A stretch of 64,000 nt of DNA from Ruminococcus flavefaciens (lineage in GTDB: Bacteria; Bacillota; Clostridia; Oscillospirales; Ruminococcaceae): contig NZ_UETD01000005.1 in NCBI RefSeq assembly GCF_900116855.1, positions 62,001 to 126,000 of the forward strand, given 5' to 3'. A program made the translations under genes and the position numbers. Position 1 is the first letter of the stretch; the number at the start of each line of letters is the position of its first letter. This document shows positions 43,591 through 53,117 of the stretch, in pieces. The notes beneath the pieces are model-generated. The model was not told the DNA's origin. It searched no databases and saw only the letters and a program-made list of their open reading frames with translations.

Positions 43591-44975
43591 CTGCTGTTCT
43601 CCTTTTTTTCTTCTGTGAACTTCGGCGCCAGAACGTTCTCGTCTAATTCGGCGTTGTTCTTTGGCGGGAAGAACATGGTCTTTATTGTCATGAGTATTAT
43701 CTGAAGGTCCAGACGTATGGAGTAGTTCTCTATATACATCAGGTCCATTTTTAGCTTGTCGTAGGGAGTTGTGTCATAGGCGCCCGTTACCTGAGCATAG
43801 CCCGTAAGACCTGCCTTGACCTTGAGTCTGAAGCCGAATTCGGGCATTTCCTTCTTGTACTCCTCGGTGAGCTCGGGACGCTCGGGGCGCGGTCCTACCA
43901 CGGACATATCGCCCTTGAGTATGTTGAGGAGCTGGGGGAACTCGTCCACTCTGAACTTTCTCAGTATCTTTCCCACGGGAGTTATACGCTCGTCCTCCTC
44001 GGTGGCGAGGCGCGCCTTGCCGTCCTTTTCCGCGTCAACTATCATGCTGCGGAACTTGTAGACGTAAAACTCCTTGCCGTGGAGGGTCAGGCGCTTCTGC
44101 TTGTAGAACACGGGACCGCGGTCGTAGAGCTTAACGGCTGCTGCTGCCAGTATCATGAACGGAGCCGCAGGCACAAGCGCTATCAGCGAGAATATGATAT
44201 CAAAGGTGCGCTTGATGAGCTGCTGTTCAAAGTCGAGACCGTAGTTACGGCACAGCATAAGGGGAGTGTCGAAAAGACGTATATCGTCGGCTCCTCTTAT
44301 TATAATATCTGATATTTTAGGGGCTATATACGCGCGTTTTGAATGCTCGAAGCAGAATTTCAGGTAATCGTTCCTCTGTTCGGCAGGGATATCGCAGATG
44401 ATAGCGCCCTCGTATTTCATTATAAGCTCGCGGACCTTTTCCGCAGGCTCGGTTATGCTTATGGACTCGCAAATCATGTACTTGTCCACACGCTGGCTCA
44501 TTTTCAGCACCAGTGCTGCCGCCTGATGGCTTCCGTAGATGATGACCAGCTTCCGCGGCGGATATATCATGAAGTACAGCCTGCCCGCAAGCAGGGTCCA
44601 CAGGGCTATGACTCCCATATCAGCGCAGGACATGACGATAACAGGCGAAACTGCCATAAAATGTCTGCCGATGAGGCTGATGAGGAAGTACGATACCGTG
44701 TTGACACATATCATGGATATCATCTGTGAATAGAGCATATCCGTTTTCTTCAGATAGCCCAGCTTGAAGCCGCCGTAGGCTCTGAAAAACAGCCATACCA
44801 GCAGGCAGTAGATAGCAATGAGCACCCAGTTTCCTCGCCGGTAGTATGGCAGGATTATCTCCTCGCTGTAGTTTCTGTACCACACAAAGGCGAATATGCC
44901 TGTGAGCATTCCCAGAAGCAGTATGCTGGAGATAAAGGTGACAAATCTTTTATACAGGTCTTTATTTCTGTTCAT
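43587..44975 (-). CDS. Undecaprenyl-phosphate sugar phosphotransferase (WbaP/CpsE type)
   Basis: This 462-residue polyprenyl-phosphate hexose-1-phosphate transferase starts surface-polysaccharide synthesis on undecaprenyl phosphate. Four N-terminal membrane helices (between 10 and 130) are followed by a CoA-binding-like domain (about 140-255). A last helix begins at KRTFDIIFSLIALVP, and the C-terminal bacterial sugar transferase domain has KFRSMIVDAE, RKFRVDEFPQLLNILKGDMS and VVGPRPERPE. It is the first gene of the operon, downstream of a consensus promoter. The sugar (glucose, galactose or other) cannot be deduced. Confidence 0.94.
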   Translation of the reverse strand: MNRNKDLYKRFVTFISSILLLGMLTGIFAFVWYRNYSEEIILPYYRRGNWVLIAIYCLLVWLFFRAYGGFKLGYLKKTDMLYSQMISMICVNTVSYFLISLIGRHFMAVSPVIVMSCADMGVIALWTLLAGRLYFMIYPPRKLVIIYGSHQAAALVLKMSQRVDKYMICESISITEPAEKVRELIMKYEGAIICDIPAEQRNDYLKFCFEHSKRAYIAPKISDIIIRGADDIRLFDTPLMLCRNYGLDFEQQLIKRTFDIIFSLIALVPAAPFMILAAAAVKLYDRGPVFYKQKRLTLHGKEFYVYKFRSMIVDAEKDGKARLATEEDERITPVGKILRKFRVDEFPQLLNILKGDMSVVGPRPERPELTEEYKKEMPEFGFRLKVKAGLTGYAQVTGAYDTTPYDKLKMDLMYIENYSIRLDLQIILMTIKTMFFPPKNNAELDENVLAPKFTEEKKENSR

Positions 44976-45076
44976 AATCCTTATCCGTTGCGGTGACGGA
45001 CACAGTCTCCTTATAGTTCTTTTTACTTGTTTCTTTCTACTTATTTCTTCTCAGCCGCATGAAGCGGCACAAAGTT

Positions 45077-45105
45077 ATTATAACAAATCGTCGGAGCCGT
45101 GTCAA
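45077..45105 (-). promoter_or_regulatory. Sigma-A promoter of the polysaccharide operon
   Basis: On the minus strand TTGACA (45100-45105) and TATAAT (45077-45082) are separated by 17 bases, about 100 bases upstream of the sugar transferase gene. The leader between has no clear hairpin. Confidence 0.85.
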
Positions 45106-45164
45106 TACGGAACAGCCGAAACGGCAATAAATGAACATCTTTTATTGCACTTTGCACAAAATGC

Positions 45165-46187
45165 TCATGCCGCAGTTATGGTGCAGTTCGGATAATAATG
45201 GGCAAGTATCTCACGCCAGCTGCTGCCTTCGGACGCCATTGCGTCCGCACCGTACTGGCTCATTCCCACGCCGTGGCCGAAGCCCTTGGTGGTTATGACG
45301 GCTTCATCTCCCTCGTACCGTACATCAAAGGCGGCGGAGCGGAGGTCAAGTGCGGAACGCACCTGACCTCCTGTGACGGTGCGGTCCCCGACGGAAGCTT
45401 CCAGCACTGTTCCCGAGTCGGATACCGTGAGAACGTTCAGCCAGCTTGTCATATCGTCCCCGAGGACCGCGCCGTCGAAAGCCGCTTCGAGAGCGGCTTT
45501 CAGCTCCGCCGCCGTAAAACGCCTTTCCTCGCGGAATTTCGGCGCCGTAAGGTCGGAACGGCTGTCCACCTCCACAAGGTATTCCACAGGGGAGCCCCAT
45601 GCGTTTTCGGCGCTTTCGGTAAAGCCTGCCGACATGGAGTGGAACGCGGCGATTATAGGAACGTTGTCGTAGGTGAGGATATAGGGCAGGACCTCGTCTG
45701 CGGCTGCGGAAATCTTTGCGTAGTCAGTATCGAACCTGTCACCGAAGCGTTCCTTTATCTCGTCTTTGGTAAAAAAGCCCTGATATTTCGAGGTGTCGTC
45801 GGAGAAGTCGGCGCCGCACAGCTCGGGGGTGGGAGACTCCTGCTCGCGGAGGCGCTGCCGCTCGGCGTAGGTATGGGCGGCGACAGCCTGCGCCTTGAGA
45901 GCCTCCTTCCCGAATGATGCAGGCATCTCCGCGCAGACGGCTCCGATGACGTAGTCGCGGACGGATACTTCGAGTATCTGTCCGCTTTCTGTGTCCAGAA
46001 CCTTGTACGGACTTGCATTGAAATCAGGCTTTTCGGCGGTGTTTTCGCCTGAAACGGCATATCCCTCCTGCTGAGTGAGGGGGACTCCCTTCACATTCGC
46101 AGGAGTCCTTTTTGTCAGGGCAGGTACAGCAGGTATGAGCGTCACAGAGACGATGAGCAGCAGAGCTGCGGCGAGATGTTTTTTCAT
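45165..46187 (-). CDS. spoIID: SpoIID/LytB-domain protein, stage II sporulation protein D
   Basis: SpoIID is a lytic transglycosylase that, with SpoIIM and SpoIIP, removes peptidoglycan during engulfment. The 340-residue protein has a signal anchor at about 4-22, VRDYVIGAVCAEMPASF with the catalytic-type Glu87, KAQAVAAHTYAERQR, and the C-terminal GHGVGMSQYGADAMA motif. All family landmarks are intact. AAAGGAG precedes the start. It is monocistronic, divergent from citrate synthase; spoIIQ or other sporulation genes are not adjacent. Confidence 0.95.
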   Translation of the reverse strand: MKKHLAAALLLIVSVTLIPAVPALTKRTPANVKGVPLTQQEGYAVSGENTAEKPDFNASPYKVLDTESGQILEVSVRDYVIGAVCAEMPASFGKEALKAQAVAAHTYAERQRLREQESPTPELCGADFSDDTSKYQGFFTKDEIKERFGDRFDTDYAKISAAADEVLPYILTYDNVPIIAAFHSMSAGFTESAENAWGSPVEYLVEVDSRSDLTAPKFREERRFTAAELKAALEAAFDGAVLGDDMTSWLNVLTVSDSGTVLEASVGDRTVTGGQVRSALDLRSAAFDVRYEGDEAVITTKGFGHGVGMSQYGADAMASEGSSWREILAHYYPNCTITAA

Positions 46188-46257
46188 AAGCTTCTCCTTT
46201 CGGCAAAATACACAGGAACATACGTTTTATACAATGCCTTTATATTGTAAATAACAT

Positions 46258-46286
46258 TTGACATCACACTGAATATGGTGTATAAT
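46258..46286 (+). promoter_or_regulatory. Consensus sigma-A promoter of the citrate synthase operon
   Basis: TTGACA (46258-46263) and TATAAT (46281-46286) are separated by 17 bases, a perfect match to consensus. The start codon is 30 bases downstream, so the 5' leader is very short. Confidence 0.92.
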
Positions 46287-46316
46287 TAATAATGAATATG
46301 TTTTAGGAGTGTGATC

Positions 46317-47678
46317 ATGATGCCGTCATACATTTCAGGCGCCAATATTACAGATTTATGCGGGAGACTTGCGGATAATACCGTTATCGAACCGTCTCTC
46401 TATGAAAAATATCATGTCAAGAGAGGACTTCGCAACAGCGACGGCACAGGTGTTATGGCAGGTATCACCAATATCTGCAACGTACACGGATATGTTATGA
46501 ACGAGGGCGAAAGAGAGCCTATACCCGGTCAGCTCATCTACAGAGGCTACAATATAAATGACCTTGTTGAGAATGTAGAAGCCGATGACCGTTACGGCTA
46601 TGAGGAGACTGCTTTTCTTCTCCTCTTCGGACATCTGCCCAATGTGAAGGAGCTCAAGACCTTCAGCTCATATATTTCGGTAAAGAGAGACCTTCCCAAC
46701 GGCTTCGTTGAGGATATGATACTCAAGGCTCCTTCTAAGAATATCATGAACAAGCTTGCACGTTCCGTGCTGGCTCTGTATTCTTACGACGACGAGTGCG
46801 AAAACAAGGGGCTTGAGAACGAGATGCGGACCGCTGTCAGCCTTATCGCAAAAATGCCCGTTATCATGGCCAACGCCTATCAGGTAAAGCGCAGGGTATT
46901 CGACAACCAGAGCATGATAATGCATCCCATAAATTACGAGGAGAACACCGCTCAGTGTATACTTTCCCTCCTCCGCCCCGACAGACAGTACACCAAGGAC
47001 GAGGCTCAGATGCTGGACCGTCTGCTCATGCTTCAGGCTGAGCACGGCGGCGGAAACAACTCCACCTTTACCTGCCGCGTGCTGACCTCATCGGGCACAG
47101 ACCCCTATTCCGCTTACTCCTCGGCTATATGCTCCCTCAAGGGACCCCGTCACGGCGGCGCAAACCTTCAGGTCATCCATATGCTGGATAACTTCAAGGA
47201 GAACATAAAGAACTGGGAGGACGAGGGTGAGGTCGCTGACTATATGCGCAAGACCCTCCGCAAGGAGACCAACGACCATTCGGGCCTTATCTACGGCATG
47301 GGCCATGCGGTCTACACCGTTTCCGACCCCCGTGCAGTGATACTCAAGAAGAAGGCTTTCGAGCTTGCAAAGGGCAGAGAGATAGAGGCAGAATTCCGTC
47401 TCCTCGAGACCATAGAGAGACTTACTCCCGAGATATTCAAGGAGATGAAGGGCAGCACCAAGGCTATGTGTGCCAACGTGGATATGTATTCGGGTCTGGT
47501 GTACAGGATGCTGGGCATCCCCGACGAGCTGTTCACACCTCTCTTTGCAGTTGCCCGTATGGCAGGCTGGGCTGCTCACCGCATGGAGGAGATACTCACA
47601 GGCGGAAGGATAATCCGTCCCGCATACAAGGCCATCGCAAAGGAAAAGGAATACATAAAGCTCTCGGAGCGTGAATGA
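46317..47678 (+). CDS. gltA: Citrate synthase
   Basis: It condenses oxaloacetate with acetyl-CoA, presumably feeding 2-oxoglutarate and glutamate in an incomplete anaerobic cycle. The 453-residue protein has HGGGNNSTFTCRVL near 243, GPRHGGANLQVIHML near 275 with one catalytic His, and GMGHAVYTVSDPRA near 326 with the other, plus the conserved Asp region near the C-terminus. ATG 46317 is chosen because AGGAG is 7 bases upstream; the GTG at 46311 is too close. Homology to methylcitrate synthase is not excluded, but no prp genes are near. Aconitase and isocitrate dehydrogenase genes are not adjacent. Confidence 0.93.
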   Translation: MMPSYISGANITDLCGRLADNTVIEPSLYEKYHVKRGLRNSDGTGVMAGITNICNVHGYVMNEGEREPIPGQLIYRGYNINDLVENVEADDRYGYEETAFLLLFGHLPNVKELKTFSSYISVKRDLPNGFVEDMILKAPSKNIMNKLARSVLALYSYDDECENKGLENEMRTAVSLIAKMPVIMANAYQVKRRVFDNQSMIMHPINYEENTAQCILSLLRPDRQYTKDEAQMLDRLLMLQAEHGGGNNSTFTCRVLTSSGTDPYSAYSSAICSLKGPRHGGANLQVIHMLDNFKENIKNWEDEGEVADYMRKTLRKETNDHSGLIYGMGHAVYTVSDPRAVILKKKAFELAKGREIEAEFRLLETIERLTPEIFKEMKGSTKAMCANVDMYSGLVYRMLGIPDELFTPLFAVARMAGWAAHRMEEILTGGRIIRPAYKAIAKEKEYIKLSERE

Positions 47679-49012
47679 TTTTTACGGATATGAAAAAGAT
47701 ATCGGCTTTTTTCACAGCCCTCATAACGGGGGCTGCGCTTACGGGCTGCACATTCGGAGCGAGCATAGATACTCTTATGGCTCCGCCGAAGCTCAGTGTC
47801 GAGCAGGAGCAGATATACTCCGCGCTGAAAAACTCCATAGGCTCGTCAATAAGCCTTAAATACCCGAAATCGGGAAAGTACCTTTCGGCGTTCATCATCG
47901 AGGATATCGACGGCGACGGCGTCAATGAGGCACTTGTCTTCTATGAGAGGAACAACCATGCCGCGGACGAAAATCCGCTGCGTATAAAGCTTCTCGAGAA
48001 AGAGGGCGACCACTGGAGCTCGGGCTATGATACGGCGGCAGCAGGCAGCGAGATCGAAAAGGTCATGATCTCGAAGCTGGGTTCAAACAACAGGATAAAC
48101 ATCATCATCGGAACCAGCATGATAAACCGTTCCGAGAAGAATGTTTCCATATATAACTGCGTTGACGGAGTTCTTGAGGAACCCACGTTCTCCGACTCAT
48201 ACGCATTCATCGACGTCAAGGACCTCGATATGGACGGTGAGATGGAGTTCCTGCGCCTCACGTCAGCCTCGGGCGGAGAGCCTGCGGCGGCAGAGGCTTA
48301 TAAGCTGGACGAGGACGGCATCTACCACAGGGCGTTCCAGCCCCTCAGCGGAAGCTTCACCGAGTTCGACAACATAAGCTACGGCAAGGTGGGAAGCGTC
48401 AAGACAGGGCTCTACATCGACGCTGTTTCGGGCACAGGCTCAATACAGACCGATGTTGTATACATGGACGACGGCATGCTGCACAAGGTGTTCGCCACCC
48501 CCGAGGAGTCGGAGGCTACTATCCGTCCCGCAGGCTGTACCTGCTTCGACGTTGACGGCGACGGAAGCCCCGAGATACCACTCCAGTCAGTTGCTCCCGG
48601 ATACGAGGTATATGAGGAGGGCGAACAGCTCAGGCTCACCGACTGGATGCAGGTAAATGACGACTTTCAGCTGGAGAGGCACTATACCTCCTATTACAGC
48701 GTAACTGACGGATATATCTTCCTTTTTCCCGAAAAATGGGAGGGAAAGGTCTCGGTCAAGCGCGATATCGTCAACGATGAGATAGTGTTCTGCACCTACG
48801 GCGATGAGGGCATGGGCAGAGAGCTGCTCCATATTTTCTGCGCCGAGGATCAGCCATCCAGAGATGACAGAATATCGGGAGGATATATGCTCATGCACAC
48901 CAAGGGAGAGTCCTCATATCTCGCCTATATACCGCCGGACTCCGATGCAGAGGACGACGGACTTTCCATCACTGCGGGCGAAGCCGCGGTGGGATTCAGA
49001 TTCAGAGACTGA
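47675..49012 (+). CDS. Lipoprotein with EF-hand-like calcium-binding repeats
   Basis: No family was recognised for this 445-residue protein. A signal peptide (MKKISAFFTALITGAAL) ends in the lipobox LTGC. Three aspartate-rich loops are spaced along it: DIDGDGVNEA near 76, DLDMDGEMEF near 190 and DVDGDGSPEI near 293. These match the calcium-binding loops of FG-GAP or dockerin-like repeats, so a calcium-stabilised beta-propeller-like fold is plausible. It overlaps the citrate synthase stop as ATGA, though an ATG 15 bases later would give the cleaner signal peptide. A response regulator gene follows within 62 bases. Confidence 0.82.
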   Translation: MIFTDMKKISAFFTALITGAALTGCTFGASIDTLMAPPKLSVEQEQIYSALKNSIGSSISLKYPKSGKYLSAFIIEDIDGDGVNEALVFYERNNHAADENPLRIKLLEKEGDHWSSGYDTAAAGSEIEKVMISKLGSNNRINIIIGTSMINRSEKNVSIYNCVDGVLEEPTFSDSYAFIDVKDLDMDGEMEFLRLTSASGGEPAAAEAYKLDEDGIYHRAFQPLSGSFTEFDNISYGKVGSVKTGLYIDAVSGTGSIQTDVVYMDDGMLHKVFATPEESEATIRPAGCTCFDVDGDGSPEIPLQSVAPGYEVYEEGEQLRLTDWMQVNDDFQLERHYTSYYSVTDGYIFLFPEKWEGKVSVKRDIVNDEIVFCTYGDEGMGRELLHIFCAEDQPSRDDRISGGYMLMHTKGESSYLAYIPPDSDAEDDGLSITAGEAAVGFRFRD

Positions 49013-49073
49013 CCACGCAGCCGAATGCTGCTGATATAACAGGAAACTCACACAAAAAGGAGTGGAAAAACCG

Positions 49074-49775
49074 ATGAAACGTATACTTATCTGCGAGGAC
49101 GAGGACACTATCCGCGAATTCGTGGTCATAAACCTCAAGCGTGCAGGCTATGACGTTGTGGACGTCAACTGCGGAGAGGCTGCGCTCAAGACCTTTGAGA
49201 CCGAGCACGGCAACTTCGATATCGTCCTCCTCGATATAATGATGCCCGGTATCGACGGCTTTACCGTGTGCAAGAAGATACGCGAGAAAAGCTCTACCAT
49301 AGGCATTATCATGCTCACCGCAAGAACTCAGGAGATGGACAAGGTGAGCGGACTTATGATAGGCGCCGATGACTATATCACCAAGCCCTTCTCACCCTCT
49401 GAGCTCACTGCGAGAGTTGACGCTATTTACCGCCGCGTCTGCATGAGCTTCATCAAGAACGAGAAGCAGTCTGTCATAGAAAGCGGTCCCTTCGTGCTGA
49501 ACCTCAAGAGCCGCACCGTCACCAAGAACGGCGAGCAGATAGAGCTCACACAGGTGGAGTACCAGATACTGGAATTCTTCATGAACAACAAGAACACCGC
49601 CCTCGACCGTGCAAGCATACTCAACCATATCTGGGGCGAGAGCTACTACGGCGATGATAAGATAGTCGATGTAAATATCAGACGTATCAGAATGAAGATA
49701 GAGGAAGAGCCCTCAAACCCCAAGTACATCATTACTATCTGGGGCTACGGCTATAAATGGAATGATATGCAGTAA
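49074..49775 (+). CDS. OmpR/PhoB-family response regulator
   Basis: The 233-residue protein has a receiver domain with acidic pocket CEDED at 7-11, phospho-acceptor Asp54 in VLLDIMMPG, the switch Thr in MLTARTQ and Lys in DYITKPFSP. A PhoB-type winged-helix domain starts near 130 (LNLKSRTVTKNGEQIELTQVEYQIL). ATG 49074 is preferred to a GTG four codons upstream, which overlaps the AAGGAG site. It is co-transcribed with, and overlaps by one base, its likely partner kinase. Confidence 0.95.
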   Translation: MKRILICEDEDTIREFVVINLKRAGYDVVDVNCGEAALKTFETEHGNFDIVLLDIMMPGIDGFTVCKKIREKSSTIGIIMLTARTQEMDKVSGLMIGADDYITKPFSPSELTARVDAIYRRVCMSFIKNEKQSVIESGPFVLNLKSRTVTKNGEQIELTQVEYQILEFFMNNKNTALDRASILNHIWGESYYGDDKIVDVNIRRIRMKIEEEPSNPKYIITIWGYGYKWNDMQ

Positions 49776-51178
49776 TGGCTAAAAAGAGTATCACAAAGCG
49801 CTGGATATTCAACAACCTCGGCGTTGTAGTGCTGGCGCTCCTCGTCATAGACATGGTCATTGTCTATGCGATACAGAATTATTTCTACAGCTCTGCAAGG
49901 CAGTACCTCGTCTCGAAGCTTAACGCCGTTACCAGCGTCCTGAGTATGTATTCGCAGGACAGCTCGGCGAATTTCTCCGCAGAGATGAGAAATATGCTGG
50001 AAAACTTCAACGAGAAGGACAAGATAGAGCTGATGGCTGTAAACTCCAAGGGAAGAGTGGTTCTCACCTCCTCGGGATTTACTCCCGATGCCGATGACCC
50101 CATGCCCGACTATCAGGAGGCTCTCGAAAAGAACGAGGGCTATCATGTGTACAGGATGGTTAGCGGCGAGAAGGTGCTGGCAGTATCCGTGCCCATAAAC
50201 TCCATGAGCAACGAGTACAGCGCCGTCAGGATGGTCACCTCCCTTACGGATATAGACAACACCATAAAGACCTATACGGCGGCAGTCACCATAGTCTGCC
50301 TTATAATAATCCTCATCATCATCATAACGGGCCTTTACTTTGCGGGCTCCATCGTCCGTCCCATAAGGCAGATAAGCGGTATTGCCCGAAAGTATGCCAT
50401 GGGCGACTTTACAACCCGTATCGACAACGACAGCGATGACGAGATAGGCGACCTGTGTACCGCCATAAACAATATGGCTGACGAGCTGTCTACCGCCGAG
50501 GCTATGAAGAATGAGTTCATATCGTCGGTGTCCCATGAGCTGAGAACTCCTCTCACCGCTATCAAGGGCTGGGCGGAGACCCTCATGATAGACGGCGGCG
50601 GAAGCCCCGATACCATGAAGAAGGGCGTCGGCGTCATCGTCAATGAGACAGAGCGTCTTTCACAGATGGTAGAGGAGCTCCTTGACTTCTCCCGTATGCA
50701 GAACGGTCATTTCACCCTCCAGAACGCCAATATGGACATTCTGGCGGAGCTGGGCGACGCCGTGCTCATATACAGTGACAAGGCAAGGCGCGAGAACAAG
50801 CAGATAATCTACGATGAGCCCGAGATGCTGCCATTCGTATACGGCGACAAGAACCGCATCAGACAGGTGTTCATCAATGTTATAGACAACGCGGTGAAGT
50901 ACTCCTCGGACGGGGATACGGTCACCATAAAGGCTTACGAAAAGGGAGACAGCGTTATCGTTTCCGTAGCCGATACTGGCTGCGGAATAAAGCAGTCCGA
51001 CCTTGCAAAGGTAAAGACGAAATTCTACAAGGCTAACCACACTCGCCGCGGCTCGGGCATAGGTCTCGCAGTTGCGGACGAGATAATCAGTATGCACGGC
51101 GGCTCAGTCGATATCGACAGCGAGGGCGAGGGAAAGGGGACTACCGTTACTATCACTCTCCCTGCCGTAAAGCAGTAA
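49775..51178 (+). CDS. Membrane sensor histidine kinase
   Basis: The 467-residue kinase has two membrane helices (about 13-33 and 168-190) around a sensor domain of about 130 residues. Then come a HAMP domain (190-240), the phospho-acceptor His254 in SVSHELRTPLTAIKGW, and the ATPase domain with INVIDNAVKYS (N box), VADTGCGI (G1) and GSGIGLAVADEI (G2). This is a WalK/PhoR-like layout. It starts at the response regulator stop as a one-base overlap. The extracytoplasmic lipoprotein encoded earlier in the operon may modulate its sensing; that is inference from operon order. Confidence 0.95.
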   Translation: MAKKSITKRWIFNNLGVVVLALLVIDMVIVYAIQNYFYSSARQYLVSKLNAVTSVLSMYSQDSSANFSAEMRNMLENFNEKDKIELMAVNSKGRVVLTSSGFTPDADDPMPDYQEALEKNEGYHVYRMVSGEKVLAVSVPINSMSNEYSAVRMVTSLTDIDNTIKTYTAAVTIVCLIIILIIIITGLYFAGSIVRPIRQISGIARKYAMGDFTTRIDNDSDDEIGDLCTAINNMADELSTAEAMKNEFISSVSHELRTPLTAIKGWAETLMIDGGGSPDTMKKGVGVIVNETERLSQMVEELLDFSRMQNGHFTLQNANMDILAELGDAVLIYSDKARRENKQIIYDEPEMLPFVYGDKNRIRQVFINVIDNAVKYSSDGDTVTIKAYEKGDSVIVSVADTGCGIKQSDLAKVKTKFYKANHTRRGSGIGLAVADEIISMHGGSVDIDSEGEGKGTTVTITLPAVKQ

Positions 51179-51214
51179 GGCACACTGCATTGCCAATTTC
51201 AACAAGGTGGAAAA

Positions 51215-52228
51215 ATGAGTAAAAACAACAGTTCACAGGAAAAATTCAAGTCCAAGATAGGCGGACAGGCGCTTATCGAGGGCATAATGATGCTGGGACC
51301 CAATACGGGTGCAATGGCTTGCCGTCTCCCCGACGGTACCATTGACCTTGAGACATGGGACGAGAATAACGGAAAGGGCGCTCCGTGGTACAAGAAAACT
51401 CCTCTTGTAAGGGGCTGCACCAACTTCGTGACCTCACTGGTCAAGGGCTATAAGTATATGATGAAGTCTGCGGAAAAACAGATGCCCGATGACGACGAGG
51501 AAGATGACAAGAAAAAGAAGAACAGGACCGAAGCTGCTGCCGCCGATACGGCTGTGACCGCTCCCGCAGAGTCGGAAGCAAAGACAGTTTCCGATAAAAA
51601 AGAGGGCGGCGCAGGAGATATCATCATGTATCTGGGCATTATAATAGGAGTTGCCATTGCTATCGGTCTTTTCGTGTTCCTGCCCAAGTGGCTCGTGGGA
51701 CTTATCCCCGCTATCAAGGAGCACAGGATACTCCGCTCTCTCCTTGAGGGCATCGTCAAGATAGTCCTTTTCGTGTCCTATATGTGGGTAGTCAGCCTTA
51801 CAAAGGATATAAAAAGGCAGTATATGTACCACGGCGCAGAGCATAAGACCATAGCCTGCCATGAGGCGGAGCTTCCCCTGACAGTGGAGAACGTCCGCAA
51901 GCAGACACGCTTCCACAAGCGCTGCGGCACCAGCTTCATATTCATAGTGCTGATAATCAGCATACTGGTAATGTGCCTTGTGCCTTTTACCGTAACATGG
52001 CAGAGAATAGTGGCTTCACTTGCTCTGCTCCCCGTAGTTGTGGGACTTTCCTACGAGTGCATAAGACTTGCCGGAAACAACGACAACGTCTTCACAAGGA
52101 TACTGTCCGCCCCCGGACTGGCTATGCAGCGCATAACCACCCGTGAGCCCGATGACAGCATGATAGAGATAGCTATTGCGGCTATGAAGCCCTGCATCCC
52201 CGAGAATAAGGAGGAGGACAGGTGGTGA
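51215..52228 (+). CDS. DUF1385 family membrane protein (YqhQ-like)
   Basis: The 337-residue protein has the DUF1385 start KIGGQALIEGIMMLGPN, a variable Lys/Glu/Ala-rich region at about 85-130 (DDDEEDDKKKKNR), and membrane helices near 140-165. The family core YMYHGAEHKTIACHEAELPLT follows, then KQTRFHKRCGTSFIFIVL and more helices. The conserved His/Cys/Glu residues suggest metal binding, yet the function is not established. In many Firmicutes it precedes prmC and prfA. It overlaps prmC by 7 bases; no prfA is present here. Confidence 0.93.
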   Translation: MSKNNSSQEKFKSKIGGQALIEGIMMLGPNTGAMACRLPDGTIDLETWDENNGKGAPWYKKTPLVRGCTNFVTSLVKGYKYMMKSAEKQMPDDDEEDDKKKKNRTEAAAADTAVTAPAESEAKTVSDKKEGGAGDIIMYLGIIIGVAIAIGLFVFLPKWLVGLIPAIKEHRILRSLLEGIVKIVLFVSYMWVVSLTKDIKRQYMYHGAEHKTIACHEAELPLTVENVRKQTRFHKRCGTSFIFIVLIISILVMCLVPFTVTWQRIVASLALLPVVVGLSYECIRLAGNNDNVFTRILSAPGLAMQRITTREPDDSMIEIAIAAMKPCIPENKEEDRW

Positions 52229-53091
52229 GCCGCGGCGAGCTCTTTGCACAGGTCCGCAGCCTTATCGCCCGACGCGATGAGGAGACTGCCGATTTCGATA
52301 CAAACTGTATCTTTCAGGACCTTCTGGGAGAGCGCAATCCAATGTTCGCACCGAAAATGCCCGTTCCCGCGGAAAAGGCGGCTGAGATACTCGCCCTTGC
52401 AGAGCGCAGGGCTCAGGGCTATCCTCTTCAGTACCTGCTGGGACAGTGGGAGTTCTGGGGCTGCCAATTCAAGGTGGGAGAGGGAGTGCTCATACCTCGT
52501 CCCGATACCGAGACTCTGGTGGAGCAGGTCCTTGACATCTGCCGCAGAGAGGGACTGAGAGCCCCAAAAATAGCCGACCTTTGCAGCGGAAGCGGCTGTA
52601 TAGCCGTTGCTCTGAAAAAGGAGCTCCCAGACGCGGAGGTCTACGCTGTGGAGCTGTCAGAAAAGGCATTCATTTATCTAAGACAGAATACGCAGCTCAA
52701 CGGCTGCGGTGACATACATATTATAAAGGGAGATGTGCTGAAACGGGAGACCGCCCGTTCCCTCATGGGACTGGATATACTGGTCAGCAATCCCCCATAC
52801 CTCACTTCAAAGGATATGAGCGAGCTCATGACCGAGGTCACATACGAGCCTGCGGAGGCGCTTTTCGGCGGCGAGGACGGTCTCGGCTTTTACAGAGCCC
52901 TTACTCAGCTCTGGAAGATATCCGTGAAGGAGGGCGGCTTCATCGCCTATGAATTCGGCATGGGTCAGCATGAGGACGTAAAGAGAATACTGGAAGAAAA
53001 CAGCTTCACCGATGTGGAGCTGAGACAGGACGGCGGAGGTATCATCAGAACTGCCGCCGCAAGGAATATAATAGTAAACAGACCTGCGTGA
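52222..53091 (+). CDS. prmC: Peptide chain release factor N5-glutamine methyltransferase
   Basis: PrmC methylates the Gln of the GGQ motif in RF1 and RF2. The 289-residue protein has the helical N-terminal domain ([21 protein letters not shown]), the SAM motif [19 protein letters not shown] and the catalytic NPPY in [13 protein letters not shown]. Its start is a GTG, most likely 52222, 7 bases after GGAGG. A second GTG codon is next. It is in the yqhQ-prmC-recA-recX-rimO-pgsA run. Confidence 0.94.
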   Translation: MVSRGELFAQVRSLIARRDEETADFDTNCIFQDLLGERNPMFAPKMPVPAEKAAEILALAERRAQGYPLQYLLGQWEFWGCQFKVGEGVLIPRPDTETLVEQVLDICRREGLRAPKIADLCSGSGCIAVALKKELPDAEVYAVELSEKAFIYLRQNTQLNGCGDIHIIKGDVLKRETARSLMGLDILVSNPPYLTSKDMSELMTEVTYEPAEALFGGEDGLGFYRALTQLWKISVKEGGFIAYEFGMGQHEDVKRILEENSFTDVELRQDGGGIIRTAAARNIIVNRPA

Positions 53092-53117
53092 TGCAGGCAG
53101 GACAGGAGGAAATCACA

